64,000 nucleotides of DNA from Alisma plantago-aquatica (taxonomy: Eukaryota > Streptophyta > Magnoliopsida > Alismatales > Alismataceae): positions 1,163,526,749 to 1,163,590,748 of the forward strand of contig OY856409.1 of NCBI GenBank assembly GCA_963693085.1, written 5' to 3'. Under the pieces are notes generated by a model. It saw nothing but the letters and a program-made list of their open reading frames with translations, had not been told where the DNA came from and searched no databases. This document shows, piece by piece, positions 12,481 through 25,812 of this stretch. A program made the translations under genes and the position numbers. How positions within the stretch are numbered: position 1 is the stretch's first letter; each line of letters opens with the position of its first letter.

Positions 12481-13437
12481 TCTAAGGGTTTACGTATTAG
12501 TCAATGGAGAAGTAGCTAGAAATATTTGGACCAAGCATGAAAGGAAATTAGAACTCCATCCATTCACAACAAACACCTCACTTGAACACACCCTTATGGG
12601 TTGTTGGTCATTGGCCAATTGATATATTTGGGTAGTTTTTTGGTAAGGGGCACTCTTCCTTTGATAGTTCTTAGTTTTACGTGGGACAATAGATGTGTCA
12701 GTAGGCTCAGTTCATAGAGGATCTAAAGTAATAGCATTTCTTAGTATTTGAGACACATCTTTAGGGCAATGGTATAAAGCTTATATGCAAAAGGATGAGG
12801 GTTAAAATTGGGTCTAGTGGCATAAGTGGAAATAAGAGATTTTCCAAATAAATTAATAAATGGTGTATTCCAAAAAAAAATTGGATGACCATATTGAGGG
12901 TTTCCTTGTGCTCAACTCTTCAAAGGTTCCCAGAAACCATGCTAGTGAGAGGACCAGAGGTAGAGCGAATTGGAAAATTTTGAGGAATCAGAAGGGTGGG
13001 TGGTGATAAATTTGCAGAGCACTGGAAGGTTCTAGACAAACTAGGTAGTAGTATAGAGGTCGAATTTGGAGATGTGCTCATATTTACATAGGGTAGGAGT
13101 TTTCGTTGAAAGTACTTACCAAAGACTAGTTAGGGTTTTCGTTGTTTGAAGCATTTTCCTTGGAAGTTTTATAGGTGTATTTTCAAGATCACTTTTTGTG
13201 CATATTCATCTGACTAGTTTTTTGCAAGTTCGTGTATGGAAAGATTAATATAATCATATGTAGGCTTGTAGAATACAAGACTGGAGCATAGATGAAGATA
13301 AATATAGAATAACACACATATCTACTATGTGTGGGACACTCATTTTTCTGGTTTGGTTTTGTTTTCCAATCAGCTCGAGTCTCGGTAATTTCCTCTGACG
13401 TCTGCCATCTCGTAGAAATACCTATATCATATTTTAA

Positions 13438-13444
<7 letters not shown>
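12481..13444 (-). other. Unclassified stretch with a minus-strand reading frame
   Basis: Between about 12940 and 12560 the minus strand has a mostly open frame with protein-like composition (for example NLFGKSLISTYATRPNFNPH), broken by a few stops. I do not recognise the family. It may be the remnant of a mobile-element accessory protein. The rest to 13444 shows nothing clear. Confidence 0.3.

Positions 13445-13520
<76 letters not shown>
13445..13520. repeat. Compound (CT)n-(AT)n microsatellite
   Basis: About 15 CT repeats are followed by about 23 AT repeats. Confidence 0.97.
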
Positions 13521-13525
<5 letters not shown>

Positions 13526-15052
13526 GTGTGTGTGTAAATATGAAAATATGTCCCTCGCACAAGAGATTAGGAAGTATTCATGCAACCTAAGTGAAAGGGA
13601 CTGAAATCAGTCTAGAAGAAAGAGTATATCTATATTTGATTTCTAGGGCCTTATTGGATATGTGATAGTTAGAGTAGATGATTGATTTATATATGAAATA
13701 TTAATGTGTAATCTTGTCTAAGTATGATCTATGATGGTATTAGTTTCCTTATAAAGAATGAAGTTGTATATGAGTTGAATCCAATTTTGAAGATTCCAAG
13801 CTATGACTTGATGATGAAAGTACATTTCATCTTCTTACTTAAGATGAGTTAAGTTAAGATAAGGTTGAATATGCATGAGCCTCAATCTCTTTTACAAAGG
13901 AGGACCTCTACTGTTAGGACAAGTTACATGGTGAACTCTAGAGAGTGAGACTCACAAGGAGAGGGTCATAGGACCTACCCTAAGATATATGTTAAATGAT
14001 GTGTCCTAAGCTGGGTTACTCCTGAGTAGATGAGTTGAGTCCTTTTGCATGATTAAATCCTATATGTGAGAGTTGGGTAAAAAAATGATGGATAGACAAC
14101 TCATAATGAAAAAGTCAATCCTTTGGCTGAGTTAAGTCCTAGTTTGAGTGACATAAGATTGTGAAGCTCATCATTAGCTGCAAGTGAGGTAATACATGTA
14201 ATTATGATTCTAAGAGTAAAATGCATTTTTCATAAAGTATTCACACATGTTGTTCCTTCCATTTGTCTTTCTTAAACTATGATTCTAGAAACCCCATTTG
14301 AGCTATATGGATGATTTATATATGAGGAGTCACTAACATAAGATTTACTAATTTTATTTTCTCTTCCTATATCACACATGTTATATCCAAGTTTGAAATA
14401 ATGATAAGCCTGACTTAGTGTATTCTCTTGCTCTTCATACCATACACAAAAGATGAAAGTTTGAAATCATGAGAAAAATAAAGATATCTTTGTATCATAA
14501 ATTCCAGGATCAAAGAATATAGTTCTGAAACTAAATCCTTATGAATAGATTATTCTAAGTTTAAGGAGAACTCTCACAAAATAGAATGAAAACCCTACTA
14601 TGTAAATATGAAGATAAACCCCTCTAATAATGAAATCTAGTATGATTTTGATCATAAACCACACTAGATAATTCTAGTAACTAATAGCATGAATCTTGAC
14701 TTTGCCTTGAATGATATAGTATAGTGAAAGATGAAACCTTAAATAATGCCTTCTCAACTTCAGATGTATGAATAAAATCATGTTTTTAAGGGAGATAGGG
14801 AATGTAAATCCTAAAATAAAAGAAGGTCAAGTCATAAATAAGACATAAAATGATGCTTCAACCTATACAAGGTGGGGTGGGTACACCCTGGATGCTCTAA
14901 ATCCTAAGATGATAACTTAGGGTACATCTAGAACATGATAGCCTTGGCACTAATTAAGAAGCGGTGATTATATGAAGCTAGGCCACTTGATATCACCTTG
15001 AGTATAAGATCAGTTTAATTTTGAGTATGAAATTTCGTATAAGGTGGAGTGA
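13521..15052. other. Unclassified AT-rich stretch
   Basis: No recognisable protein on either strand. It ends in ataaggtggagtgaa, which resembles a polypurine tract directly before the LTR-like start at 15053. It may therefore be the non-coding 3' interior of a decayed LTR element on the plus strand. Confidence 0.35.
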
Positions 15053-15900
15053 ATGTGATAACCTAGAATTTTATGGGTAACGTAAATTGAGGAATCAAGT
15101 ATTTGATTAAGCACTCTTTTACATCGATAAGGGTTGATCAGATATGCAACATATGATTGTGACATCTGATTGAGTTCAACTAGGGTGATGAATTTTGTAA
15201 TATAATTTAAGGCTTTATGAGATTAAACATGTTTTAGTGACATGCATAAATCAGGATGGTTGAAGAACGATTCTGAAGCACTATTATGATCGTACTTAAT
15301 GAGTTATAGACTTTTTCTTATAGTTATAGATCAAATGATAATTATCTTTGATCATGTTATACCTAGATACGATGTTATTTGAAGTAAAGGTTCAGTAGGT
15401 CAAGATGAACATATGTTTGAAATTTCAATTCTAATTGAGATTCTAATTAAGTATTATGGAATATTTATGATGCCAGATTATTTGATTAAATAGGAATGAG
15501 AAATATAGTTGAAAATTTTATTAACTGGTCATGGGAAACTTGTTCCCATCGTCACCTAGTTCCAAAATCTGAGGAGCAGGTGGCTGCAATCTAGACTCGT
15601 AAGGAAGTAGTCATGGTGATAAATGTGGGAGACTGGTGAATTCGGCCCAGTACGTCACACTCTCTGGAACTAAACAACCCATCACAAATGTCTTGGGATA
15701 GAGAGAACACAGATACCAACATCGCATTTCACTCACCTCTCCACTACATCATGTTGCATGAAGAAGAAGGGTGGGAGCAGAGAGGAAAATAGAGGAAGAG
15801 TAAGCCCTAAAAAGAAAGGTCTTGGTCATAGGAGTTTCTCCCCAACTACTCCTTTGGTTTTCCAACTAGAAGAAGATTGATGACGGCATCAATCTCAGGG
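15053..15900 (+). mobile_element. Possible start of a gypsy-type LTR
   Basis: Begins TGTGATAACCTAGAATTTTA after a purine-rich tract. The first bases parallel the solo LTR start at 22341 (TGTTACAACCCCAATTTT). I cannot find a matching right end or a target duplication, so the extent is a guess. Confidence 0.3.
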
Positions 15901-15999
15901 AGGCCATCCACTTATCCTCTTCACATGTAAAGATGCCTACACTATTCATAAGTCTACAGAACTCTCTATCTCAAGAGATCAAGGCAAGCTCAAAACTTG

Positions 16000-17960
16000 G
16001 TCACACTACTCCTTCCCCTACCACCCGATCTTCCACACTACTTCTTGCATGCCTTAACAGTGATTGTTGACCCATCGTTTTGATGCAGTAGGGTCTTCCC
16101 ATCCATGAGTGCAATCTTATGAGATCTTCCCACCACCCTAGAGCATATTGAACCCCTCAAAGTCTCGCAAGGAGGTTTGGATCCCCCATTGTTTCTCATA
16201 TGAGTTCATGGCTAGGGCGACACCATAGTTGGAGGCTCGCACGTGGAGTTGGAAATGGAAAGATGAGGGGAGACCGATCAAGCATACCATGATCAAAATA
16301 GATGATTTCCATGGCCAAAGCAGGAGATAAAACCAAAAGAATTCATCATCTAGAAGAAAAGAAACTTTGCACAAATAATCGGTCACCAAAGACCCTAAAA
16401 GCATGTGTCATTAAACCACCATGAAAGAACCTCAATCAGTAGAGAGAAACCACATTCATCATCACCAAAACAAAACCCAAACTTCATAGAGAATCAACGT
16501 ACATAAGGAACATCCATGTGATCAAAACCAAGGTCAAAAGGTAGGAGAAAACCACCATTACACAACAATCACCAAAAATGGGTTCCATCATTAGGGTTTC
16601 AGATTCTAAGAAAACCAAGCATATTAACCATCACCAAACAAGTTCTAGAGCATGGTATCATCTACTAACACATCAGGGTACGTTTTAAAGAGAGAAACAA
16701 CAACATGCAAGTATGAAAAGTGCAATAATAGAGAGGGTAATGTGTTATGTAACCCACCTATTTTGAAGAGAAAACAAACTCCAAGCTCAAGCTCCAAAGA
16801 GAAGGAAAGAAGATCCTACAAGATCACCACTTTGGCCACAATGTCACTTCCAAAAACAAGAACACCTTGGTCAAAGCTATCTTAAGAAAAAGGGAAAGGA
16901 AAGCCTTGGCCGAACCAAAGAAGAAAGGGGAAAAGGAGAAGAAAATATCCTCCCACTACTTACCACCATGGATAGTCCATAGTCTAAGGCCTTTGTGAAG
17001 GGGAGTTTCTCTTAAGGTGACCACTAGGGTATAACCCTAGTCTAAAACCAAGGAAAGAGGAAGAAGAAGATGGAGGTTCTAAAGGTAAACATGATCAAGA
17101 TGGTAAAACTACTAACCAAGGAAAAAAACCACCACAAGGATGAAGATCAAGCTTCAAGGCACCACATGCAAGGTTGAACCACCTATAAAGCACCAAGTAC
17201 AACACCTTCTTGCTCCACCAAGCTCCATGGATGACCAAGCAAGGAAGGAGAAAGAAGAAAGCTGAAAAGAGTTGCTTGCATGGAGAGAAGAGGGTTTATA
17301 TAACAAAAGGAGGAGGGAAGTAAGGTATAGGTGATGTGTCAACACCAAAGGGACACTTGTCCACCCAAGAAACCAACATGCAACCACTTAAAACACACAT
17401 GTGTGTGATGATGATATAACCTATGTTAGGTCTCGACCACTTGGGTCACCCAATATATGGTCGCGGTCGTGACACACCAAGGACCATCTCATGGTCGAGA
17501 CAAAGCAATTCCCACATACACTAGGTCGAGACACTTCACTAGAAGACAACTGTCTCGACCCATGACAAACCAAGAACATCATAATTGAGACAAGAGAAAC
17601 CAAGGGAAGTGTCTTAGTTGAGACCCCAAAACAACCTCAAGGTCGAGACAAAGGGTCACGACTCTCAAACATGCTCAACACCAAGTGAACCCTAGAACCC
17701 TATTATGACCACATGATGCCACTCATCCACCAAGGTCCAACCAAAGTCCCCCTATGCATCTTTCCCTCTCTTAAGATGCCAAGGTACTAAGGGTTAACTC
17801 TACATGTGAAAAATTGCAAGATAACCTCTCAACTTGGGTAAATTGTAATTTAGTCCAAAATAAGAAAACATAGCTCAAACAACATCCAAGAAGGACCAAA
17901 ATTTAAACATAAATATCTCAAAGGATTATAACAAAGTTCTAAACATCATTATTAAGAAAA
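16000..17960 (-). mobile_element. LTR fragment related to the long LTRs at 43970/51934/62211
   Basis: Read on the minus strand, 17930-17810 parallels the start of the long LTRs: a ttggtcct..tgtttgagc block, then aatttacccaagttgagagg and ttgcaa. A TATATAA box follows at 17302-17296 with CCTCTTC after it, as in the other LTRs. A cluster of ggtcgagaca words at 17420-17650 parallels the block at 33300-33660. Ends and target duplication are not found. The open frames inside it are low-complexity and not genes. Confidence 0.4.
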
Positions 17961-18189
17961 GCAAGCATACCCAAGCACTAAGCAAGGTTAGTGGCCTTAG
18001 ATAAATGATGAGGATGGGGTAATGTCGGATGTACAACATGAAGATGCACCCACTGAGAAGCATGAGAAAACACACGAGGTGAAGAGTTGTAAGTTGAAGA
18101 AACAAGAGAATCCAAAGTTCTTGACGTGTAGGGTAATGGCCGCACACTACGCGTGCCAGGAAACACGGGAGGCTCTAGGTATTTTTTAG

Positions 18190-19356
18190 TATTATCAGCA
18201 TGTGATGGAATATATGGGATTGTTTGAGATCTTAACTATAGTGCAAGAAACCTATGTCAAGCTCATGTAGCAGTTCTTTACCACATTAGAGAAGGTCTCT
18301 GATAATGTCAAAGATACCAATGGAGTTATGATTGGAGATAAACATTGGGTCATCACCTCATCCATGTTGAACAACTTTTTTGCTCCAAGTGAAGAAATGG
18401 CAGCTCTCTTAGATATTGGTAAGACATATAAGGACTCCAGTGCCAGTTACACTACTATGTGGAAAGCATTCAATGGCCACAATGAGTTTGTAGCGAGGTA
18501 GTCAAAGATGAGTTTACTTCATAACCCTTTTATCTGCTATGTTCAGAAAGTTCTCACAAATACTATTTTTGACCATTATGAAAATCAAGGGAGTTGTACA
18601 AAGAAGGAATTGTGTGTCTTGGGATGGATCACAAAGGGTAAGAATGTGAGCTTGGGTGCACTATTGATTGATCATTTGAGGACGGTCCCCTCTAAGAGTA
18701 AGAATCCATTCATCATGGGAGGAACTGTGACACCCATTACGATTTCCTTGGGTCATGATGTTTCAGAATACACCAAGGCAGGGGGGAGTTGGTAGACCTA
18801 TAGTACTTAGTCCATTCTTCTATGATAGAATTTGTTGATTAGAAGATCATATATCAGGTCAACCCCCATATGTAGGCATCACACTAGAGCTACCATACCA
18901 TACTGCACCTCTCCTAGGTGAGTATGGCCCTACTCTATAGTTCTTGAATGCAATGCAAAAATGGGAAGAAGAAAATGCCCAAGACACGTTCCAGTAGACA
19001 GAGATACTTCTAGGGGATTAGGAGAGTTACATGCAGTGTTTGAGAGGAGGAGGACAATGGAGGAGAGATAGGCACACAAGGTTAGGAGACGGGAGGTAGA
19101 GGCGGCACAACAACCCACAGTGAACTCCTACGACATGTTGATGATACAAGTGCATCTACAGGGCATTCAGAGGACTTAGGAGGGCATCTTAAGGGCTCAA
19201 GAGGGCATCTTGAGGGTGCAAAATAGATTTCATCCGGGTGCACTATCCAATTACTAGGAGACAAACCCACCCCTACAAGCAGACTATAGGGACACTTACT
19301 ACCAGTATCCTCTACTACAGGGAGGAGCACCACCAGAGCCACCACATCAGACATGA
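18190..19356 (+). pseudogene. Athila-type 3' ORF (between pol and 3' LTR), broken
   Basis: Plant Athila elements carry an extra ORF downstream of pol, of uncertain function (sometimes called env-like). The most readable part is 18508-18795: LLHNPFICYVQKVLTNTIF, then KKELCVLGWITKGKNVSLGA, LLIDHLRTVPSKSKN and a GGTVTPITISLG block. These are hallmarks of that ORF family. The frame extends upstream to about 18190 with TAG and other stops, and downstream with several stops and a glutamine/glutamate-rich C-terminus to 19356. No start codon can be chosen. It is followed by the 3' untranslated signature at 19391-19426. The rest of this Athila copy (LTRs, gag, pol) is not seen nearby. Confidence 0.7.
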
Positions 19357-19914
19357 TCATCTACCCTATCACTCCTAGACTTTAGTGTCATGTTGAGGAC
19401 AACATGATTCAAAAGTTTGGGGTGGTAGGGAGGTACGCCCCTCTTTTCACTCATTCTGCATTTCACCTACCATTTACATTTGTTTTGTTTCTCCTTCTAT
19501 CTAGGTTAGATTTTACCTACTTTGCATACTTGCATGCCATGTAGTTTACTTTCTTGTAAATTTTGGCATAATTTCAAAGGTTTTCTCTTTTTTTTTTCAT
19601 GCATTGCATATCATGTATATTTTTGTAATTTTTTCATGTTTTAGCTAGGATTTGCTTGTTTCCTACTTTATGTTCCATAATGAAGGCTTATATGCGATTC
19701 AAGGAAATTTGGCAACATTTTGGCCAATTTTGTCCAAATTTAGAATATTCTACCGAAAAAGCATTTTTTGACCCAATCTCTACCTTGTGATTTGAAAATG
19801 ATGACCTTTGACAAATGCAAGCGAATTAGAATGGTTTATTGTAAATGGTATCAATGCTTGACTTTTTACATGTGCACGACCTCGCTTATGTTTGTCAATG
19901 TTTTGGTTGAATTT
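19357..19914 (+). mobile_element. Athila-type 3' untranslated region
   Basis: Contains tgttgaggacaac followed by aagtttggggtggt (19391-19426), the characteristic sequence after the last ORF of Athila elements. T-rich non-coding DNA follows. The minus-strand counterpart is at 28419-28456. The similarity ends near 19914, where aaccactagaggggggtgaa begins a different sequence. Confidence 0.6.
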
Positions 19915-22340
19915 GAAAAACCACTAGAGGGGGGTGAATAGGGTTTTTAATTTAATTTTAAATAATAATTCAAACAATCAACCACAAAAAGATTAAACAA
20001 GGGGACATAGGGTTTAGAGTGGTTCCACCCTTAGCAAATACTAAGGGAGTCAATCCACTACCCAGTTGCTCCCAACCGGGATTTTGAAAGCACCTGTATT
20101 TTATTACCTTTTTGAGGATGTTACATAAAATACAACTACCTTCCTAAACCCTTTGGACAGCCTTCACTCTGAAGTCGTCTCACCAACTTTGAAGCAGCCT
20201 TCACTTGAAGTAACTTCAAGCTCCCCCTTGAAGTAGCCTTCCTCCTTAAGTAGCTTCCCGTTGAGACCTTCTAGAAGTAGTCCAAAGTCCACCTTCTCCT
20301 ACGAGAAGACCCTTCTCCACCTGAGAAGATAACACCCTCTCCAATCCACAGCCTCCAACCCTAGGAGTAGCAAGGGGAGTACAAGTAATAAAAAGGAACA
20401 AGAAGGGAAAATGGAAATTAAAATTACCGTTTTAGCACAAGGATTGATTTCCTATATAAAGCATTTTGATCTCCTAACCAATGTTTGTGAAAGTGTAAGT
20501 ATGCTGGAAAGGAGATTCTAGCATATAGGACACGAGCTTGTAGCAATGGGAAAGATTAGTAAGTTTAGAAGTTGCTCAATTGATCACAAGAAAGGATTGT
20601 CAATTGCAATTATGTATGCTCAAGTATTACACAAGTGTTGTTTTTGGGTGTCCTAAGGAATGTCCTATTTATAGGAATGGCCTATGAACAAGTGGGCATA
20701 TAACAACAAATAAGTCCAACATGCACCAAGGCATGAGGAAAGGAGTCAAAAGAATATCCAACAACACCACAAACAAGGTAGTTCAGAAGAGCCATGATAT
20801 CAAAAGATAAGAGTAATGTGTATAGGCTATTGTCCATAGGACCAAAAGAAAAGCAATTTAGGTTATTGCTAAATAAAAGAGAATAGGAGATCCAAACATA
20901 CCACTCACAAAGTCTCAACAAAATAAGATTACTTCTAGATCCAAATCTAGGTTTCCAAAGCACCTAATATCATATATGTCAAATTAGGATTAGAAGTACT
21001 TTGATTACTCAAAACCCTAAAAATCGCCTTTTATTATTAATGAATTAGGTTATCAAAACCACGCCATGTTTTAGGTTATATCTTCATGAGTTCAAAACAT
21101 ATTTTATTATATTTTTTTGACTTATAAATATTTAGTTATGAATTATTCAAGTTATTATCCTATTGAATTAGATCCATTAAAATCACCTCTTTAAACATTA
21201 GATTCAGGTGACAATACCATTAGAAAGCTTACATTTTTCTGAATCCAGTTAGTATTTATTTGTAGTTTTTGGACAACCACAACAAAAGATATGAATTTTA
21301 TAAAATTGGCCAATCAAAAATCACCAAAAAGCCAAATAAGAAAATATGTGGGAGAGAGAGAGAGTGTGGGGCCACCATGCTGACTTGGCCCAATCAGACT
21401 TGGCCAAGTCAGGGGTCAAAGACATGGCCTTGACTCACCCAAACCAAAAGAAAAAGAAGGAAAAATGACAAAACTTCCCATGGCAAGAAAAACAAAGAAA
21501 GAAAGATGAGGCAAGGGTAAAAGTATCAAAATACAAGGGACAATGTCCCCTACCTCACGTGCCTGCCATGGTGGCGAGTAGATTGAGGTTGAATTTGGGG
21601 CTTGCCTTGAAAGCGGATCGCACGAGAAAATAATAATCGGAAAACTAAGATACCAAGTCGACGATCCATGCCACGAGATTAATTAGACTTCACTAAAGTA
21701 TCACGCTGATGAGATGGGCTACAAGGTTAGAGCTAAAAGCAAGATAGGCAGTGGCCAAAAGCATAGATAGTGGAGTAATAGCCTCTGGAGGATCACTCGT
21801 TGGGGTGAGGTGAATCCCCCGGATGTTTCATATATATACAAAGCTCAACCTAGGGCCTCTGTGATATATGCATGGGGAGACTTGGCCCGCAAGAATTGGG
21901 CAGATCTCATATACATGACGAGAGGGCAAGTGCAAGGGGTCGGGAGATGCAGATTTTGATGAGGAAAACATAGGTGAAAGAATCATCGAAAAATATTAAG
22001 AATCGAACGAAATATTGTGATTTGAAATCTCCCCCTATTTTCTTTTCAGTCGGGAGGTAGGAGACAACTTGTCCCCTGTTTGATCTAGTGGACACCGGTC
22101 TACAGTAGATCTCAACCGTCCAAAGGCGTGTGACACATTGAATTGGATTCCTAATCAAAATTGAATAAAGTGAGACAATAAATGTATTTCCCTTTTCTCT
22201 CTCCTCTTTTGTGGGTGCAAACGAGTCCCAAATTAAGCCAAATTTGACACCTATCCTATTTTCAATATGGGGAATCTGAATATGCAATTAGATTTCCTTT
22301 TGGAGAACTTTTAATGTGTTAAATAATTCAAAACTCATTT
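19915..22340. other. Unclassified repeat-like DNA
   Basis: Starts with ccactagaggggggtgaata, a G-rich signature I associate loosely with plant LTR elements. Polypurine/polypyrimidine DNA and AT-rich DNA follow, with no recognisable protein. Open frames on the minus strand (20682-20963, 21907-22287) resemble nothing known. It was continuous with 25813 onward before the solo LTR inserted. Confidence 0.35.
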
Positions 22341-23247
22341 TGTTACAACCCCAATTTTTTTGGGTTCATTTGGTGAGAAATGCAATTTCTCATATTAAGG
22401 ATAATTGAACAAATAATGATATAATTTGTTTTGAATAAATGAATTTCATTTACAATAGCCTTGATGATTGTGTTGTGGGCTTTATTGGCTATTGGGCCCA
22501 ACAACAAGAAATGAAGAAAGGAAATTCAATTATTAAATTAGTAAATGAATAATTGAGTTTTTGAGAAAAGAATGGTGTGGAAACCTCTGGAAGGCAAAAG
22601 AATGTAATCCAAAGAGGGATTTCGTGCCTCTTGGGTTCCTTGGGTTCCAAGGAGTCCAAAGTTGCATAGAGAATGCTACAAGAAAAGAAAAGACCAATTA
22701 AGTATTTCTTTATTAAGAAAGAAATAGATAATAATGATAAAATGTGGAAAACAAGTGAAAAGAGGTATTTGAGTTATCCTTTGTGGAATTTCGTATCCCA
22801 AGGATTCCTAATGATAAAAGGAATAGCAATGAGAAAAACAAAAGAGAAATAAAGAGAAAACCTCGAAAAGAGTTATTTTAATAAGAAATAACCAAGATAA
22901 TGTGAAATAATGCATATAGATGCATCTAGAAGGATAACAAGTATCCTTAAAAAGAAATTTCGAAAATACTAGAATTTATTGAGATCCAAGGAGTTCCAAG
23001 AGAATAGAGGAAAGAGAAAATATATATATTAATGCATGAAATATGTTTTGTAAGTCTTGGACTTGCATGTGAAGAAAAAGGGGTTTTCCTTTCTCTTTTT
23101 GGACTCAAACTTTATTCAATGGCAGACTAAGTCTTTATAGATTTCCTTTAAAATTTGAGAAGAAAGGATAACCCATAAAGAAATGAGAATTTCTTTAATA
23201 AGATTAAACCTTGTAAAATCCCACAACTTGGTGAAGGATGAGGAGGT

Positions 23248-23249
<2 letters not shown>

Positions 23250-23303
<54 letters not shown>
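23250..23303. repeat. (TA)n microsatellite
   Basis: About 27 TA repeats inside the solo LTR. Confidence 0.97.
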
Positions 23304-23307
<4 letters not shown>

Positions 23308-23531
23308 GTAGATGGAAAGGAATTAATAATATCCTTCCATAGCCGTGAAGGCCCTAGGATAAGTTTCCTTCTTTATCGTGAGGGAAAGGAGACTTATGGT
23401 AAAAGAAAAGAAAAGGCTTTTGGCAAGTGTGTACATACACATGTATATTTAACCAAGGAGCAAAAGAACGGTGAGAGGAAGTTACAAAGGTTTTCCAGAA
23501 AGTGGTAGAGCAACCAATGGTTTCCATGAGA

Positions 23532-23532
<1 letters not shown>

Positions 23533-23574
<42 letters not shown>
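23533..23574. repeat. (TA)n microsatellite
   Basis: About 21 TA repeats inside the solo LTR. Confidence 0.97.
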
Positions 23575-23576
<2 letters not shown>

Positions 23577-25812
23577 TCTGAGAGCATGCTCTTTCACAAG
23601 ATGATCTTGTCATCGCTCTCTTCCTACGTACCCTAGGGTTCATGAGCAACCACGAAAGAGTTCATGGGAGGTCTCATTTCCATCAGGGATCAGACTGTCC
23701 AAGGCGTAGCCACGATATCTTGCGAAGAGAAGCAACGAGCAAGCGTCGACGATCATCTCGGCAGTAATACCGTGCACCGTGGGAGGAAGCAAGGATGAGG
23801 GACTTCTTCCGTGCTCTCTTATTTGCTACACTTAAGCACAAGGAACAAAGTCTTCCTGACCTGGTCGCTGCTATGTGCAGCAACGCGAAGCTTCCTGCCG
23901 CAGGTATGAAACCTCCTCCCGCGGTTTAGATTGTTTCCAGTTACAGAGGCTTAAGGCTATAGCCTCTGTTTGGTCCATGAATGCCTCTAGTCACAGCCTG
24001 GTCTGCCTGAGGTCAGCGAGGGTTGGTAGTACCGCCCCGCCTCCACCCGCCTTGGGACCCAGGAGCCGCGGGGGAGGGAGAGGGGAGTGAAAGGCATCAC
24101 AGCTGAACGTTGGGGGGCCAAAGTCCGCTTCCGTCGGGAGGTCAGGGACAACATAACGAAAAGACCAAAGAACCCCCGACCACTACACGTAGCAAGTAGG
24201 GCAAGATGGTACTTAACCGCAAAACAAAGTGACACCCATTAGTTGATGACGTGTCAGCGTAGGATTGGCCAGGATGGATTTAAATAGTAAAAATCCTATT
24301 AATTCGTAGGATGATCATATGAGGATAAATAATATATGGATCTTACTCAGAAAAATGTGAGGAATACGATAAAATTGGTGAGAGAACCTGTTTTTGTTCA
24401 TATTTGCAAAAGTGTGCTAATATAATGAAAGGTGCTTGTGGATTCGATTAGAAACCCTAATTAAACAATATGGATAAGTTCATGATATTTAATTAATGAA
24501 ATCGAGTAAATGTAACTTGTTGAATAGTCAATAATGAACTTGAACATGATTTAGATGCTTTCCTGCATAATTTAGGGGTTTTCATGATATGTGTATGATT
24601 AAGCACTTAGAAACCCTAAAATAGAGTAAAAAGGGAAAATATCCTATTTAATTTGAAATATGTGATAATAGGTCATTAAAAAATGATCCTAAGCCTATTG
24701 GAAGAAATAGAGTAGAATCGTTAGGGTTTGCGAGAATTTTTGCCTAACTTGGGTTTGTAATGATGAAAGGTGAAGAAAGACCCTAATGAAACCTTAAAAT
24801 GGGTACGGAAACCCTAGGAAGCGATTTCAAGTTGAATAGATAGAATCTTGATGAAGTGTGTAGTAAATAGAGTACATGTGATTTTTCGGGATTCTTGATT
24901 GTGCGGTTGGACTACTTGCTTGAATGGCCTTCTTGGTTGGGTTTACTTAATGCTTGTGAAATCATCAAATCAGGTTTGTGGTTACGCTTATGAATAATCG
25001 CTCTAGTTTCACGGTGATTCCCGAAGTTTTAATCGGTTGCTTGAAAATAATTGTTGGATGTTTATTTATTTCATGCAACTATAAAGTGACTATGATTATC
25101 ACTATAAATGTGCGTATATAACTCACTAGATCTGGGTCCACCTCTATTGCTTTGAAAAGGGCTAAGGAAAAAGGGGCAATCCTGGAGCAAGGTCTAGGTT
25201 ACCAAGAGTTAGAAATTGGGCTACCTACGTGTAGTGTCGTGAGACTCATTAGCCTGCCATGAGTTAAGGAGTGGGCTACTTATGAGTAGAGCCATGTGAC
25301 TCAACCCTAGAAATTGGTTCACTTATAGGTGGATCATGAAGGGTTTAATGGGGACAACATAGAGGATAGGGTACTCTTAGATCGCAGAGTTATATCTAAA
25401 AAGTAATCTTGATTGTTAAATGATTAATTGAATGATTACATTGTTAACATATTTACATAATTATTGTTCCCCCCACATACCAGCTTCGGCTGACCGATGT
25501 TTTGTTTGTCGGCGTTTTAGGTACAAGCCAAAAGGACAAATAGTAAATCGTCATATTGTGAAATACATGAAGTTAAATACAAGGAGGATTAGTTAGAGTA
25601 GAATCCTTAAGTGGATAGAAGTTTAGAGATCCATGTTTTTAAAAAGGTATGCAAAAATTTATTTTCTTACAGCTTTTCAGTATAGTAGGTTAAAATTTGA
25701 TAATTATTCCTGGTTAATTGCCTAACATTTGATCCGGAAGTTATGGGTGCGGCTTCGACCTCTCGGTCTCCCTTAATTGGGGGTTATCGGGAGGTGGGGT
25801 CGTAACACATTT

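Larger units (their letters stand above)
22341..25807 (+). mobile_element. Solo gypsy-type LTR (3,467 bp)
   Basis: Runs TGTTACAACCCC...GGGGTCGTAACA, near-perfect inverted ends. It is flanked by an exact 5-bp target duplication, cattt (22336-22340 and 25808-25812). No gag, pol or second LTR is attached, so this is what remains after recombination between the two LTRs of one element. Its ends resemble the Tekay-lineage LTRs of this window. It contains two TA microsatellites and a GC-rich patch near 23990-24100 with no gene. Confidence 0.88.

Noticed and set aside
13189..13560. Minus-strand frame of 123 codons
   Set aside because: Its N-terminal part is translated CT/AT microsatellite and the remainder has no family resemblance.
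16138..17603. Several 60-90 codon minus-strand frames, one with hydrophobic segments
   Set aside because: Low-complexity translations of LTR-like DNA; no conserved family and no continuity between frames.
23683..24235. Cluster of overlapping frames on both strands
   Set aside because: GC-rich part of a solo LTR; the frames result from few AT-rich stops and not from a gene.
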